Shown here piece by piece: positions 49,577-58,046 of a stretch of 64,000 nucleotides of DNA. Every line of letters begins with the position of its first letter. The first letter of the stretch is position 1. The notes beneath the pieces are model-generated. The model did no database searches and had not been told where the DNA came from. It saw nothing but the letters and a program-made list of their open reading frames with translations. A program made the translations under genes and the position numbers. The DNA comes from an uncultured Acetatifactor sp. (GTDB lineage: Bacteria > Bacillota > Clostridia > Lachnospirales > Lachnospiraceae), in assembly GCA_934433135.1 (NCBI GenBank), contig CAKRZO010000002.1:1-64000 (forward strand). The letters are read 5' to 3'.

Positions 49577-50602
49577 ATGGAAAAGATGAATATTGACTGG
49601 AACAATCTGGGATTTGCTTATATGCAGACGAAGGAAAGATATGTATCCGATTATAAAAACGGTGCATGGGATGAAGGAAAGCTTACAGAAGATGCAAATG
49701 TTGTATTGAACGAGTGTGCAGGTGTCCTGCAGTATGCACAGACCGTATTTGAAGGATTAAAGGCTTATACCACTCAGGACGGTCATATCGTAACATTCCG
49801 TCCGGATCTGAATGCGGAAAGAATGATGAATTCCGCTACCAGGCTGGAAATGCCGGTATTTCCCAAGGAACGTTTTCTGGATGCCGTAACGAAAGTGGTA
49901 GAGGCGAACGCTGCCTATGTACCGCCTTACGGAAGCGGTGCAACACTGTATCTGCGTCCGTATATGTTCGGCACCAACCCGGTAATCGGTGTAAAACCGG
50001 CCAGTGAGTATCAGTTTCGTTTATTCTGTACCCCTGTCGGTCCCTATTTTAAGGGCGGCGTAAAGCCGTTAACCATCCGTGTCAGTGACTTTGACAGAGC
50101 AGCGCCTCACGGTACCGGTCATATTAAGGCAGGTCTTAATTATGCCATGAGTCTTCATGCTATTGTCAGTGCTCATGAAGAAGGCTATGATGAAAATATG
50201 TATCTGGATGCTGCGACCAGAACCAAAGTAGAGGAGACCGGCGGGGCAAACTTCCTGTTTGTGACAAAAGACGGAAAAGTGGTAACGCCGAAGTCGGACA
50301 GCATTCTTCCGTCCATTACCAGAAGATCCCTGATGTTTGTGGCAAAGGAATATCTGGGATTGGAAGCGCAGGAAAGAGAAGTCTACGCAGAGGAGCTTTC
50401 CGATTTTGCGGAATGCGGACTGTGCGGAACAGCTGCGGTCATCTCCCCGGTAGGGAAGATTATGGATCACGGCAAAGAGATTTGCCTGCCAAGCGGCATG
50501 ACTCATATGGGACCGGTGACACAGAAACTGTATGATACCCTTACCGGAATCCAGATGGGAAGAATTCCCGCACCGGAAGGCTGGCTTCATGTAATTGTGT
50601 AA
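49577..50602 (+). CDS. ilvE: branched-chain amino acid aminotransferase
   Basis: 341-aa fold-type IV PLP enzyme that interconverts leucine, isoleucine and valine with their 2-oxo acids. The PLP-binding Lys184 is in GTGHIKAGLNYA; other marks are QTVFEGLKAY (54-63), LYLRPYMFGT, KVEETGGANFLFV and CGTAAVISPVG. Typical length for the BCAT group with an N-terminal extension. It has its own promoter and is followed 15 nt later by the PrsA-like gene, which may be read through. Confidence 0.93.
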   Translation: MEKMNIDWNNLGFAYMQTKERYVSDYKNGAWDEGKLTEDANVVLNECAGVLQYAQTVFEGLKAYTTQDGHIVTFRPDLNAERMMNSATRLEMPVFPKERFLDAVTKVVEANAAYVPPYGSGATLYLRPYMFGTNPVIGVKPASEYQFRLFCTPVGPYFKGGVKPLTIRVSDFDRAAPHGTGHIKAGLNYAMSLHAIVSAHEEGYDENMYLDAATRTKVEETGGANFLFVTKDGKVVTPKSDSILPSITRRSLMFVAKEYLGLEAQEREVYAEELSDFAECGLCGTAAVISPVGKIMDHGKEICLPSGMTHMGPVTQKLYDTLTGIQMGRIPAPEGWLHVIV

Positions 50603-50617
50603 ATAAAGAGGACTGAA

Positions 50618-51685
50618 ATGAAAAGAGGCAAGAATTATTGGGCGGCGGCAGTGTGTCTGCTGTGCTGCCTTCTGCTTGGTGCCTGCGGGAAGAACAGAGC
50701 AGGCACCGGCTCTGTCTTTCTGCGGGGACCCGGTGCCGATGAGGTTTTTAAAATCGGATCCGAAGCCTGCAAAAAGGAAGAACTGATGATATACCTGACA
50801 ACCATTCAGAATCAATACGAATCCGTTTATGGTTCCGAGATCTGGAATGCAAGTTTGGATGGCGTCACTTTGGAAGAAAATATAAAGGAAATGGTGCTTG
50901 CCCAGCTGGCTCAGGTAAAGACGATGTATCTTCTTGCAAAAGAAAGAGGGACAGAGATTTCCGAAGAAGAGGAAAAGCGGGTACAGGAAGCTTCCGCCGA
51001 GTATTTTAACAGCTTAAGCGATACGGAAAAAGAGGCAATCGGAGCAGATCAGGATACCATTCTTAAAATGTATCGGGAATATGCTTTGGCAGATAAAGTG
51101 TATCGTCAGATTATTCAGGATGTGAATCCGGAAATCAGTGACGACGAGGCACGCAAGATTACGGTGCAGCAGATTGTTCTTTATAAAACATCGGATCACA
51201 ATAAAACATCTGCGGACGCAGGAAATCCGGCAAATGATGATACTGCCGCCCTGATATATGAAAAAGCGCAGGAAGCCAGGAACAAAGCGATTGCGGAAGG
51301 CGGTCAGGATTTTGAAGAACTGGCGGTGCAATACAGTGATGAGCCGACTATTACGATCTCATTCGGAAAAGGAGAGAAAGCAAAGGCGCTGGAGGATGCG
51401 GCCTTTTTGCTGGAGACCGGGCAAGTCAGTGATATCATTGATACCGGTGATACCTATACTATTTTGAAATGCATTTCCACTTTCAATCGGGAGGAAACCG
51501 ATGCCAATAAAGTAAGAATTGCCGAGGAGCGCAAAAAAGAAGCATTCGGGGAAGTCTACGATGCTTTTGTGGGTACGTTAAAGAGGCAGTTGAACGAATC
51601 CCTCTGGCAGCAGGTGGAATTGATTCATAACGGTCAGGTTACCACAAAGAATTTCTTTGAAATTTATGCAAAATTCTTCCCATAG
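50618..51685 (+). CDS. PrsA-like peptidyl-prolyl isomerase lipoprotein
   Basis: 355-aa exported foldase. The signal peptide ends in LGAC (C23, lipidated). An N-terminal helical chaperone domain (about 50-180, SurA/PrsA-like) is followed by a parvulin domain (about 185-300) with VQQIVLYK, GGQDFEELAVQYSDEPT and LETGQVSDIIDTGDTYTILK. A 25-residue spacer between VLYKTSDHNK and the rest is slightly longer than usual. It would help secreted proteins fold outside the membrane. GAGG lies just upstream of the start. Confidence 0.85.
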   Translation: MKRGKNYWAAAVCLLCCLLLGACGKNRAGTGSVFLRGPGADEVFKIGSEACKKEELMIYLTTIQNQYESVYGSEIWNASLDGVTLEENIKEMVLAQLAQVKTMYLLAKERGTEISEEEEKRVQEASAEYFNSLSDTEKEAIGADQDTILKMYREYALADKVYRQIIQDVNPEISDDEARKITVQQIVLYKTSDHNKTSADAGNPANDDTAALIYEKAQEARNKAIAEGGQDFEELAVQYSDEPTITISFGKGEKAKALEDAAFLLETGQVSDIIDTGDTYTILKCISTFNREETDANKVRIAEERKKEAFGEVYDAFVGTLKRQLNESLWQQVELIHNGQVTTKNFFEIYAKFFP

Positions 51686-51803
51686 AGCCTCCCATGGAGG
51701 TAAAAAGTTGTGCCGGATTTTGGCTTTTCATTCTGTTCATAAAAATTTTAGATTTCAACAAAAGCGTGGAAAGCCCGATGTTAAGCCGCTTTCAAAAGAA
51801 TTA

Positions 51804-51830
51804 TTAGCACTCATTCAAAATGAGTGCTAA
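51804..51830. promoter_or_regulatory. CIRCE operator (HrcA binding site)
   Basis: Perfect consensus: TTAGCACTC (51804-51812), 9-nt spacer, GAGTGCTAA (51822-51830). Known binding site of the heat-shock repressor HrcA. It ends 7 nt before the -35 of the htpG promoter. Confidence 0.95.
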
Positions 51831-51837
51831 TTTTGTC

Positions 51838-51866
51838 TTGACATTTGCAAAGGAAAGTACTACACT
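51838..51866 (+). promoter_or_regulatory. htpG promoter
   Basis: TTGACA (51838-51843), 17-nt spacer, TACACT (51861-51866), immediately downstream of CIRCE. Confidence 0.85.
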
Positions 51867-51934
51867 TAATTTTGGTAATGAATCTTCATTATCAAAAAGC
51901 AAAACAGCAAATAAGAGAAAAGGATGTGTTACAG

Positions 51935-54100
51935 ATGACAGCAAAGAGCGGCAGTTTATCAATTAACAGCGAGAATATTTTCCCGATTATTAAAAAATGG
52001 CTGTATTCCGACCATGATATTTTCTACAGAGAATTGGTTTCCAATGGCTGTGATGCCATTACCAAGTTAAAGAAACTGAGCATGATGGGGGAGTACGAAC
52101 TTCCAGAAGGATACAAGCCCAGAATAGATATTATAGTGGATCCGGAGAAGAAGACACTTGTCTTTTCCGATAACGGCCTGGGAATGACGGCGGATGAAGT
52201 AGAAGAATATATTAATCAGATTGCTTTTTCCGGCGCAACCGATTTTATTGAAAAGTACAAGGATAAGAGCAATGCAGACCAGATTATCGGGCATTTCGGT
52301 CTGGGATTTTATTCGGCATTTATGGTTGCAGATGAAGTGCATATTGATACCCTTTCCTATCAGAAGGATGCAAAGCCGGTGCATTGGGAGTGCGACGGCG
52401 GAACGGAATTCTCCATGGAGGAAGGCGATAAGACGCAGGTAGGAACCACAATTACCCTGTTTTTAAATGAGGACTGTGTGGAATTCTGCAATGAATATAA
52501 GGCAAGAGAAGTCATTAAGAAATACTGTTCCTTCATGCCTGCGGAGATTTATTTATCCAAGGCCAATACCACAGAGACCCAGATCATCAAGGAGGATGAG
52601 AAACGGGATGATGATGTGGTTCTGGAAGTGATTGAACCGGAGAAGAAGGAAGAGAAGAAAGAGGAAACGTCGGAAGACGGCGAAAAGAAAGCGGAAGATG
52701 CACAGAAGGAAGCAGAAAAGGAAGAGCCCAGAAAGCTTAAGATTCGCAAGCGCCCGGAACTGATGAATGATACGCATCCTCTGTGGACAAAGCATCCCAA
52801 TGAGTGTACCAGGGAGGAATATCTGGACTTTTACAGAAAAGTATTCCAGGATTATAAGGAGCCGTTGTTCTGGATCCATTTGAATATGGATTATCCTTTT
52901 AACCTGAAAGGTATCCTTTATTTCCCGAAAATCAATATGGAATATGAATCCATTGAAGGAACGATTAAGCTGTACAACAACCAGGTATTTATTGCAGACA
53001 ACATCAAGGAAGTGATTCCTGAATTTTTACTTTTGTTAAAGGGTGTAATCGATTGCCCGGATCTTCCTCTGAACGTATCCAGAAGTGCTCTGCAGAATGA
53101 TGGATTTGTGAAGAAGATTTCCGAATACATTTCCAAGAAGGTTGCAGATAAACTGGCCGGGATGTGCAAGACAGAGAAAGAAGAATATGACAAGTATTGG
53201 GATGATATCAGTCCGTTTATTAAGTACGGCTGCCTGAAAGATGATAAGTTCTGCGAGAAGATGACAGATTACATTCTCTTTAAGGACCTGAATGGCAAGT
53301 ATCTGACCCTTCCGGAGTGTCTGGAAGTAAAACCGGTAGATCCGGAAGCAGAAACAAAGACGGAAAATGCCGTAGATGAAAACGGTGAAAAGGTAGAAGC
53401 CGAAGTGGTTTCCGATGAGGAATCCGCAAAGAATTCCGCAGATGAGTCCGAAGAAAAAACGGATGAGGCTGCAGAAGACGAAAAGAAAGAAAAGGTTATC
53501 TACTATGTAACCGATGAACAGCAGCAAAGCCAGTATATCAATATGTTCAAAGCAGCAAAGATGGATGCGGTTATCCTGACTCATAATATCGACCAGCCGT
53601 TTATCTCTCAGCTGGAAGCTAAGAATGAGGGCATTAAATTCAAGAGAATTGATGCGGATGTAACCGATGCCATGAAGAGCAAGACATCCAAGAAGGCGGA
53701 AAAAGAGCTGGAAGAACAGGCAGAAGCCATCGGCAAAATCATGAAGAAAGCATTAAAGAATGATAAGCTGAATGTAAAGGTACAAAAGCTGAAGAATAAG
53801 AAAGTATCTTCGGTTCTGACCCTGTCTGAAGAAAGCCGACGTATGCAGGATATGATGAAGATGTACTCCATGCCCGGTATGGATATGGGTGCCTTCGGCG
53901 GAGAAGGCGAGACTCTGATTCTGAATGCCAACCATCCGCTGGTTCAGTATGTAATAGAGCATCAGGACGGCGAGAACGTAGAGATGATTTGCGAACAGCT
54001 GTATGATCTGGCTAAGCTGCAGCAGGCACCGCTTGCACCGGAAGCAATGACCCGCTTTATCGCACGCAGTAATGACATTATGATGCTTCTGGCAAAATAA
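51935..54100 (+). CDS. htpG: Hsp90-family chaperone HtpG
   Basis: 721-aa ATP-dependent chaperone. The N-terminal GHKL domain has ELVSNGCDAITKLKKL, FSDNGLGMTADEV and GHFGLGFYSAFMVADEV; the middle domain has GILYFPK, LYNNQVFIADN and LPLNVSRSALQ. Bacterial HtpG is usually about 620-640 aa; this one has two Glu/Lys-rich inserts, about residues 234-266 between N-terminal and middle domains and about 469-520 before the last domain. I chose the ATG at 51935 (AAAAGGA upstream); the longer frame starts inside the promoter. CIRCE shows HrcA control. A bidirectional terminator follows. Confidence 0.93.
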   Translation: MTAKSGSLSINSENIFPIIKKWLYSDHDIFYRELVSNGCDAITKLKKLSMMGEYELPEGYKPRIDIIVDPEKKTLVFSDNGLGMTADEVEEYINQIAFSGATDFIEKYKDKSNADQIIGHFGLGFYSAFMVADEVHIDTLSYQKDAKPVHWECDGGTEFSMEEGDKTQVGTTITLFLNEDCVEFCNEYKAREVIKKYCSFMPAEIYLSKANTTETQIIKEDEKRDDDVVLEVIEPEKKEEKKEETSEDGEKKAEDAQKEAEKEEPRKLKIRKRPELMNDTHPLWTKHPNECTREEYLDFYRKVFQDYKEPLFWIHLNMDYPFNLKGILYFPKINMEYESIEGTIKLYNNQVFIADNIKEVIPEFLLLLKGVIDCPDLPLNVSRSALQNDGFVKKISEYISKKVADKLAGMCKTEKEEYDKYWDDISPFIKYGCLKDDKFCEKMTDYILFKDLNGKYLTLPECLEVKPVDPEAETKTENAVDENGEKVEAEVVSDEESAKNSADESEEKTDEAAEDEKKEKVIYYVTDEQQQSQYINMFKAAKMDAVILTHNIDQPFISQLEAKNEGIKFKRIDADVTDAMKSKTSKKAEKELEEQAEAIGKIMKKALKNDKLNVKVQKLKNKKVSSVLTLSEESRRMQDMMKMYSMPGMDMGAFGGEGETLILNANHPLVQYVIEHQDGENVEMICEQLYDLAKLQQAPLAPEAMTRFIARSNDIMMLLAK

Positions 54101-54143
54101 TAAAGAAAAAAATCGCATCTTAGATGCGATTTTTTTCTTTATT
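54101..54143. terminator. bidirectional terminator between htpG and an ABC exporter
   Basis: AAATCGCATC-TTA-GATGCGATTT with A-rich and T-rich flanks (AAAGAAAAA and TTTTTCTTT) mirrored on both sides; serves convergent genes on both strands. Confidence 0.85.
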
Positions 54144-56130
54144 CCGCCAGCTGCAGGTCGTATAATTTTCGGTAAAGCCCGTTCCGGGAAAGGAGTTCCT
54201 GATGGGTTCCGCTTTCCCGGATTTTGCCTTTATGCATGACAATGATATGATCCGCATGCTGAATGGTGGAAAGTCTGTGAGCCACCATGATGGTTGTCCG
54301 GCCTTCCATGAGGTTGGACAGGGCCTTGGTAATCAGGCTTTCGGTTTCGGTATCGATATTGGCAGTTGCTTCATCCAGCACCAGAATAGCAGGGTTAAAA
54401 GCTAATGTCCTGGCAAAAGAGATCAGCTGACGCTGCCCGGCGGAAAGCGTGCTTCCCCGTTCCGTAACGGGGGTATCGTAGCCCTCCGGCAGTTTTTCGA
54501 TAAAGGAATCCGCATGAACTGTCTGAGCGGCTCTTTTGATATCTTCCATGGTGATGGATTCCTCACCCAGACAGATATTGTTTTTGATATCTCCGGTAAA
54601 AAGGAAAACATCCTGTTGGACTTGTCCGATTGCTCTTCGCAACCGGGAAATGTCAAGATCCTTAATATTTACATCGTCAATGAGAATTTCTCCCTTTTGA
54701 ATGTCATAATATCTTCCGATCAAATTTAAGATGGAAGATTTACCGGCGCCGGTGGCGCCTACAAAGGCAACCTTTTCTCCCGGATTTATGGTAAAGCTGA
54801 CATCTTTCAGAATATAATCTTCTTTTTCATAAGCAAACCAGACATGCTTAAACTCTATCTTTCCCCGAATGGAAATCTCAGCAGGATGGGGCGGATTTAC
54901 AATTTCCGGCCGGATATCCAGAACGGTGAAGAGCTTCTGAGCGGAAGCTAAGGAAGACTGCAGGGTACCGAACTGCTCCGCCAGCTCCTGAATCGGTTCA
55001 AAGAACGAACTGATATAAGTGATGAAAATAAAAAGGGTTCCCAGAGAAAGGCTTCCGTCCAGAACATGAAAGCTGCCGGTTCCAATAACCAGGATCATGG
55101 CAATAATGGATAACAGGTAAATGGAAGGACGGAAGACGGCGAACGTCATAACTTCCCGCCAGTTCGCACGGAAAAGTAGCTCTGACCGGTTTTCGAATTC
55201 TGCATATTTTTCCTTTTCCCTTGCAAAGATCTGAATCAGCCGCATGCCGGAAATGTGTTCCGAGAGGAACGTGTTTAATTCCGTAATCCGGTTTCTGGTA
55301 ATCTGATAGGCTTTCCTGGAAAGAAAGCGGAATACAAAAGTCAATACGGCCACAACCGGCAACAGCAGAAAGGAGACAAAGGCCATCCGCGCATTAATGG
55401 AAATCATGACAACGGCATAGCCGATGATTTTAACAGAGTTTTTAAACAGCTTGATCAGAATATCGGTAAACAGTTCATTTACGGCTTCGGTATCATTACT
55501 GACCCGGGTTACCAGCTTCCCTACCGGCGTTGTATTAAAAAAGCTTAAAGACAGGCTGTGTATGTGTGCAAAAACCTGTTCCCGCATCCGATAGATGATA
55601 TTCTGTCCCATTTTCTGAAGCATCCAGGTATTGACCGCATTCAATACAAATCCGGAAAGGAGCATGATAAGGTAGAGGAGCGCCGCTTTTAAAATGCCGG
55701 TAAAATCCGTATGCCTCAGAGCGGAAAGCTCTTTTGCGTTAAGCTTAGGAGCGCCCTTTTGAAGATACGATTCCAAAAGGTCTTTGTCGGCTTCTTTAAA
55801 AAGGCGGGATTCTTCCGGAGTAATCCGCTCGGCCATGTAGTAGGAATCCTCATACAGAAAAAGCTGATAATAACCGGCAAAGGAATCATCCGGAGCGGAA
55901 GGAAGAACAGAGGGATCTTTACTTAAAAAAAGATCTTGATACGCCACCGCTCCCGGAGCGTCTTTCGTAGTTACGACATAAGGTTGTTCGTAATTATTGA
56001 TATATTGGTCAATGGCATCTCCGATGATAATGGGACGGTAAAGTTCCACGGCAATAATAAGCAGTACCAGAATGGCTGCGGCAGTCATTGTCCACTTATG
56101 AGGTTTTAAATAAGAAAGAAGGCGCTTCAT
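54139..56130 (-). CDS. ABC exporter subunit with intact ATPase site (BmrD-like)
   Basis: 663-aa half-transporter. A loop of about 100 residues lies between membrane helices 1 and 2 (about 35-135, AYQDLFLSKDPSVLPSAPD onwards), as in the extracellular domain of BmrD-type subunits. Helices continue to about 400 and the ATPase spans 420-655: Walker A GATGAGKSS, signature LSAGQ (instead of LSGGQ), Walker B ILVLDEATANID with catalytic Glu. Its partner has the complementary defects, so the two form a heterodimer with one consensus and one degenerate site. Likely exports drugs or lipids. It starts 4 nt after the partner's stop. Confidence 0.9.
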   Translation of the reverse strand: MKRLLSYLKPHKWTMTAAAILVLLIIAVELYRPIIIGDAIDQYINNYEQPYVVTTKDAPGAVAYQDLFLSKDPSVLPSAPDDSFAGYYQLFLYEDSYYMAERITPEESRLFKEADKDLLESYLQKGAPKLNAKELSALRHTDFTGILKAALLYLIMLLSGFVLNAVNTWMLQKMGQNIIYRMREQVFAHIHSLSLSFFNTTPVGKLVTRVSNDTEAVNELFTDILIKLFKNSVKIIGYAVVMISINARMAFVSFLLLPVVAVLTFVFRFLSRKAYQITRNRITELNTFLSEHISGMRLIQIFAREKEKYAEFENRSELLFRANWREVMTFAVFRPSIYLLSIIAMILVIGTGSFHVLDGSLSLGTLFIFITYISSFFEPIQELAEQFGTLQSSLASAQKLFTVLDIRPEIVNPPHPAEISIRGKIEFKHVWFAYEKEDYILKDVSFTINPGEKVAFVGATGAGKSSILNLIGRYYDIQKGEILIDDVNIKDLDISRLRRAIGQVQQDVFLFTGDIKNNICLGEESITMEDIKRAAQTVHADSFIEKLPEGYDTPVTERGSTLSAGQRQLISFARTLAFNPAILVLDEATANIDTETESLITKALSNLMEGRTTIMVAHRLSTIQHADHIIVMHKGKIRESGTHQELLSRNGLYRKLYDLQLAE

Positions 56131-56133
56131 TTT

Positions 56134-57975
56134 TTAACTCCTTTCTGCACAAGAGCCGGCACGGAAGGAATCTTCCCGGTTGTCGATGGCGGCTTCCAGC
56201 TGTTGTTGTTCATACATATCATGATAAATACCGTTCAAAGCCATGAGTTCATGGTGATTCCCCACTTCTTTGGCCTGACCGTTATCCAGAACCATAATGA
56301 CATCGGCGTTCTGGATCGTGGTAATCCGGTGGGCAATGAAGATCGTGGTTTTGCCGGCACGATTTTTCTTCAAGTTTTGCAGGATATGCTCTTCGGTGTC
56401 GGTATCTACCGCAGAAAGGGCATCGTCTAAGATTAAGATCGGAGCATCTTTCATCAGGGCTCTTGCGATGCTGCTTCGCTGCTTCTGTCCTCCGGAAAGC
56501 GTAACACCGCGCTCTCCTACAATGGTCTCGTAGCCGTCCGGAAAAGCAATGATATTGTCATGGATGCAGGCAGCCTGTGTGGCCCGTATGATCTGATCCA
56601 TATCCTCATCCGGTGACGGATCGGAAGCGGAACTTGGAGAAAGAGAACCGGCGTGATATCCGGTGCTGCTTCCGAAGGCGATATTGGATTTTAAAGTATC
56701 GGAGAAAAGAAAATTATCCTGAGGAACATAAGCAATATTTTCCCGCAGTACTTTTAAGGGAATGGAATTGATATCCTGACCGTCTAAGAGGATCATTCCC
56801 GGTCTGGTCTGGTACAGGTGCAGCAGGAGATTGACCAGAGTGGATTTGCCGTTGCCGGTGCGTCCCACAATGGCAAGTGTGGTGCCGGCCGGGATATCCA
56901 GACAGATATCCTTTAAAGTCGGTTCGGTCATTCCTTTATGGATGAAAGTCAGGTGCGAAAGTGTGATATTCCCCCGCAGACAGTTGATGTTTTTGGTCTC
57001 CTGCGTGTCCTGAATCTCCGGAACTTCTTCGAAAACGCGTTTAATACGCTGCAGGGAGGCGCCGCCCTGGGAAAACATATTGATGGCTTCTCCGCAGGCT
57101 AACATCGGCCAGACCAGCATATTGATGTATTGATGAAATGCCACAAAGCGGCCTAACGTAATGGAACCTGTCAGCGCAAGATAACCGCCGTAAATCAGGG
57201 TAATCAGACTGCTGCACCCGATGATGACGTCCAAAAGCGGCATAATGACGGCTTGCAGCCGGACCACTTTCAGGTTCTTGTTCCTGGCATTTTGATTTAC
57301 TTTGGCAAAAGCGCGGATTTGTGCCTGCTGTCTGACGAAGGCCTTAATCACACGCACGCCGGAGAAGCTTTCCTGAACAAAGTCCGTCAGATCCGAGACG
57401 GCTTCCTGTCTTTCTTTATAGCGGTTGTGCAGAATCTTTCCGTAATAAAGTTCCCCGATACAGATGAGAATCATGGGAATCAGCACAAGCAGGGTAAGGC
57501 GGACATTAACATAGCGCATCATCTGGATTAACACCATCACGGTCATGACTACGGCATCAAACAGACAGATTACGGCAGGGCCGATGGACATTCTTACGGC
57601 ATTCAAGTCACTGGTAAAACGGGTCATCAGATCTCCGGTTTTGTGCTCGTTATAATATTCCACACTCATTTTCTCCAGATGGGAAAACATGTCATTCCGG
57701 ATTTCTTTTTCGATGGATCTGGCGGCGCCGAACAGGAAAAACCGCCACAAAAACCGGCCGAGAGCCAGGGTAAGTCCGAGAAAAAAGATCGCTGCAAGAC
57801 ATTTTTCCACATCGGTCATGACAAAGCGGTGTTCCGTAAGACCGTCTGTAATGGTTCCGGTCAGCCGCGGAATGAATAGATTGGCAAAATCCACCACAAA
57901 AAGAGTCAGGATGCCGGCGGCATATTGAAAGCGGTGTTTTTTTAAATATTTGGAAATAAATTGAAAAGTATGCAA
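56134..57975 (-). CDS. ABC exporter subunit with degenerate ATPase site (BmrC-like)
   Basis: 613-aa half-transporter with six helices (about 1-320) and an ATPase domain. Walker A GRTGNGKST and signature LSGGQKQR are normal, but Walker B reads ILILDDALSAVD, with Asp replacing the catalytic Glu, the hallmark of the degenerate subunit in heterodimeric exporters such as BmrCD. An extra loop rich in Ser/Pro/Asp follows FGSSTGYHAG. I chose TTG at 57975: GGGGGAGG lies 8 nt upstream and the protein then begins HTFQFISKYLKKH; the ATG candidates further up fall inside a terminator hairpin. It is co-transcribed with the downstream partner. Confidence 0.88.
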   Translation of the reverse strand: MHTFQFISKYLKKHRFQYAAGILTLFVVDFANLFIPRLTGTITDGLTEHRFVMTDVEKCLAAIFFLGLTLALGRFLWRFFLFGAARSIEKEIRNDMFSHLEKMSVEYYNEHKTGDLMTRFTSDLNAVRMSIGPAVICLFDAVVMTVMVLIQMMRYVNVRLTLLVLIPMILICIGELYYGKILHNRYKERQEAVSDLTDFVQESFSGVRVIKAFVRQQAQIRAFAKVNQNARNKNLKVVRLQAVIMPLLDVIIGCSSLITLIYGGYLALTGSITLGRFVAFHQYINMLVWPMLACGEAINMFSQGGASLQRIKRVFEEVPEIQDTQETKNINCLRGNITLSHLTFIHKGMTEPTLKDICLDIPAGTTLAIVGRTGNGKSTLVNLLLHLYQTRPGMILLDGQDINSIPLKVLRENIAYVPQDNFLFSDTLKSNIAFGSSTGYHAGSLSPSSASDPSPDEDMDQIIRATQAACIHDNIIAFPDGYETIVGERGVTLSGGQKQRSSIARALMKDAPILILDDALSAVDTDTEEHILQNLKKNRAGKTTIFIAHRITTIQNADVIMVLDNGQAKEVGNHHELMALNGIYHDMYEQQQLEAAIDNREDSFRAGSCAERS

Positions 57976-58029
57976 AAAAAATACCTCCCCCAGGAAGAAA
58001 TGTATCTTCATTATATCATGGGGGAGGTG
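57976..58029 (-). terminator. terminator of uxuB overlapping promoter and ribosome site of the exporter
   Basis: Read on the minus strand, CACCTCCCCCA (58029-58019) pairs with TGGGGGAGGTA (57992-57982), followed by eight Ts: an intrinsic terminator for uxuB. Its right arm is also the ribosome site of the exporter gene. A TATAAT (58015-58010) lies in its loop, with TTGTTT 17 nt further up (58038-58033), so a promoter for the exporter probably starts inside the loop. Confidence 0.7.
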
Positions 58030-58046
58030 AAAAAACAAGAGCAGTG

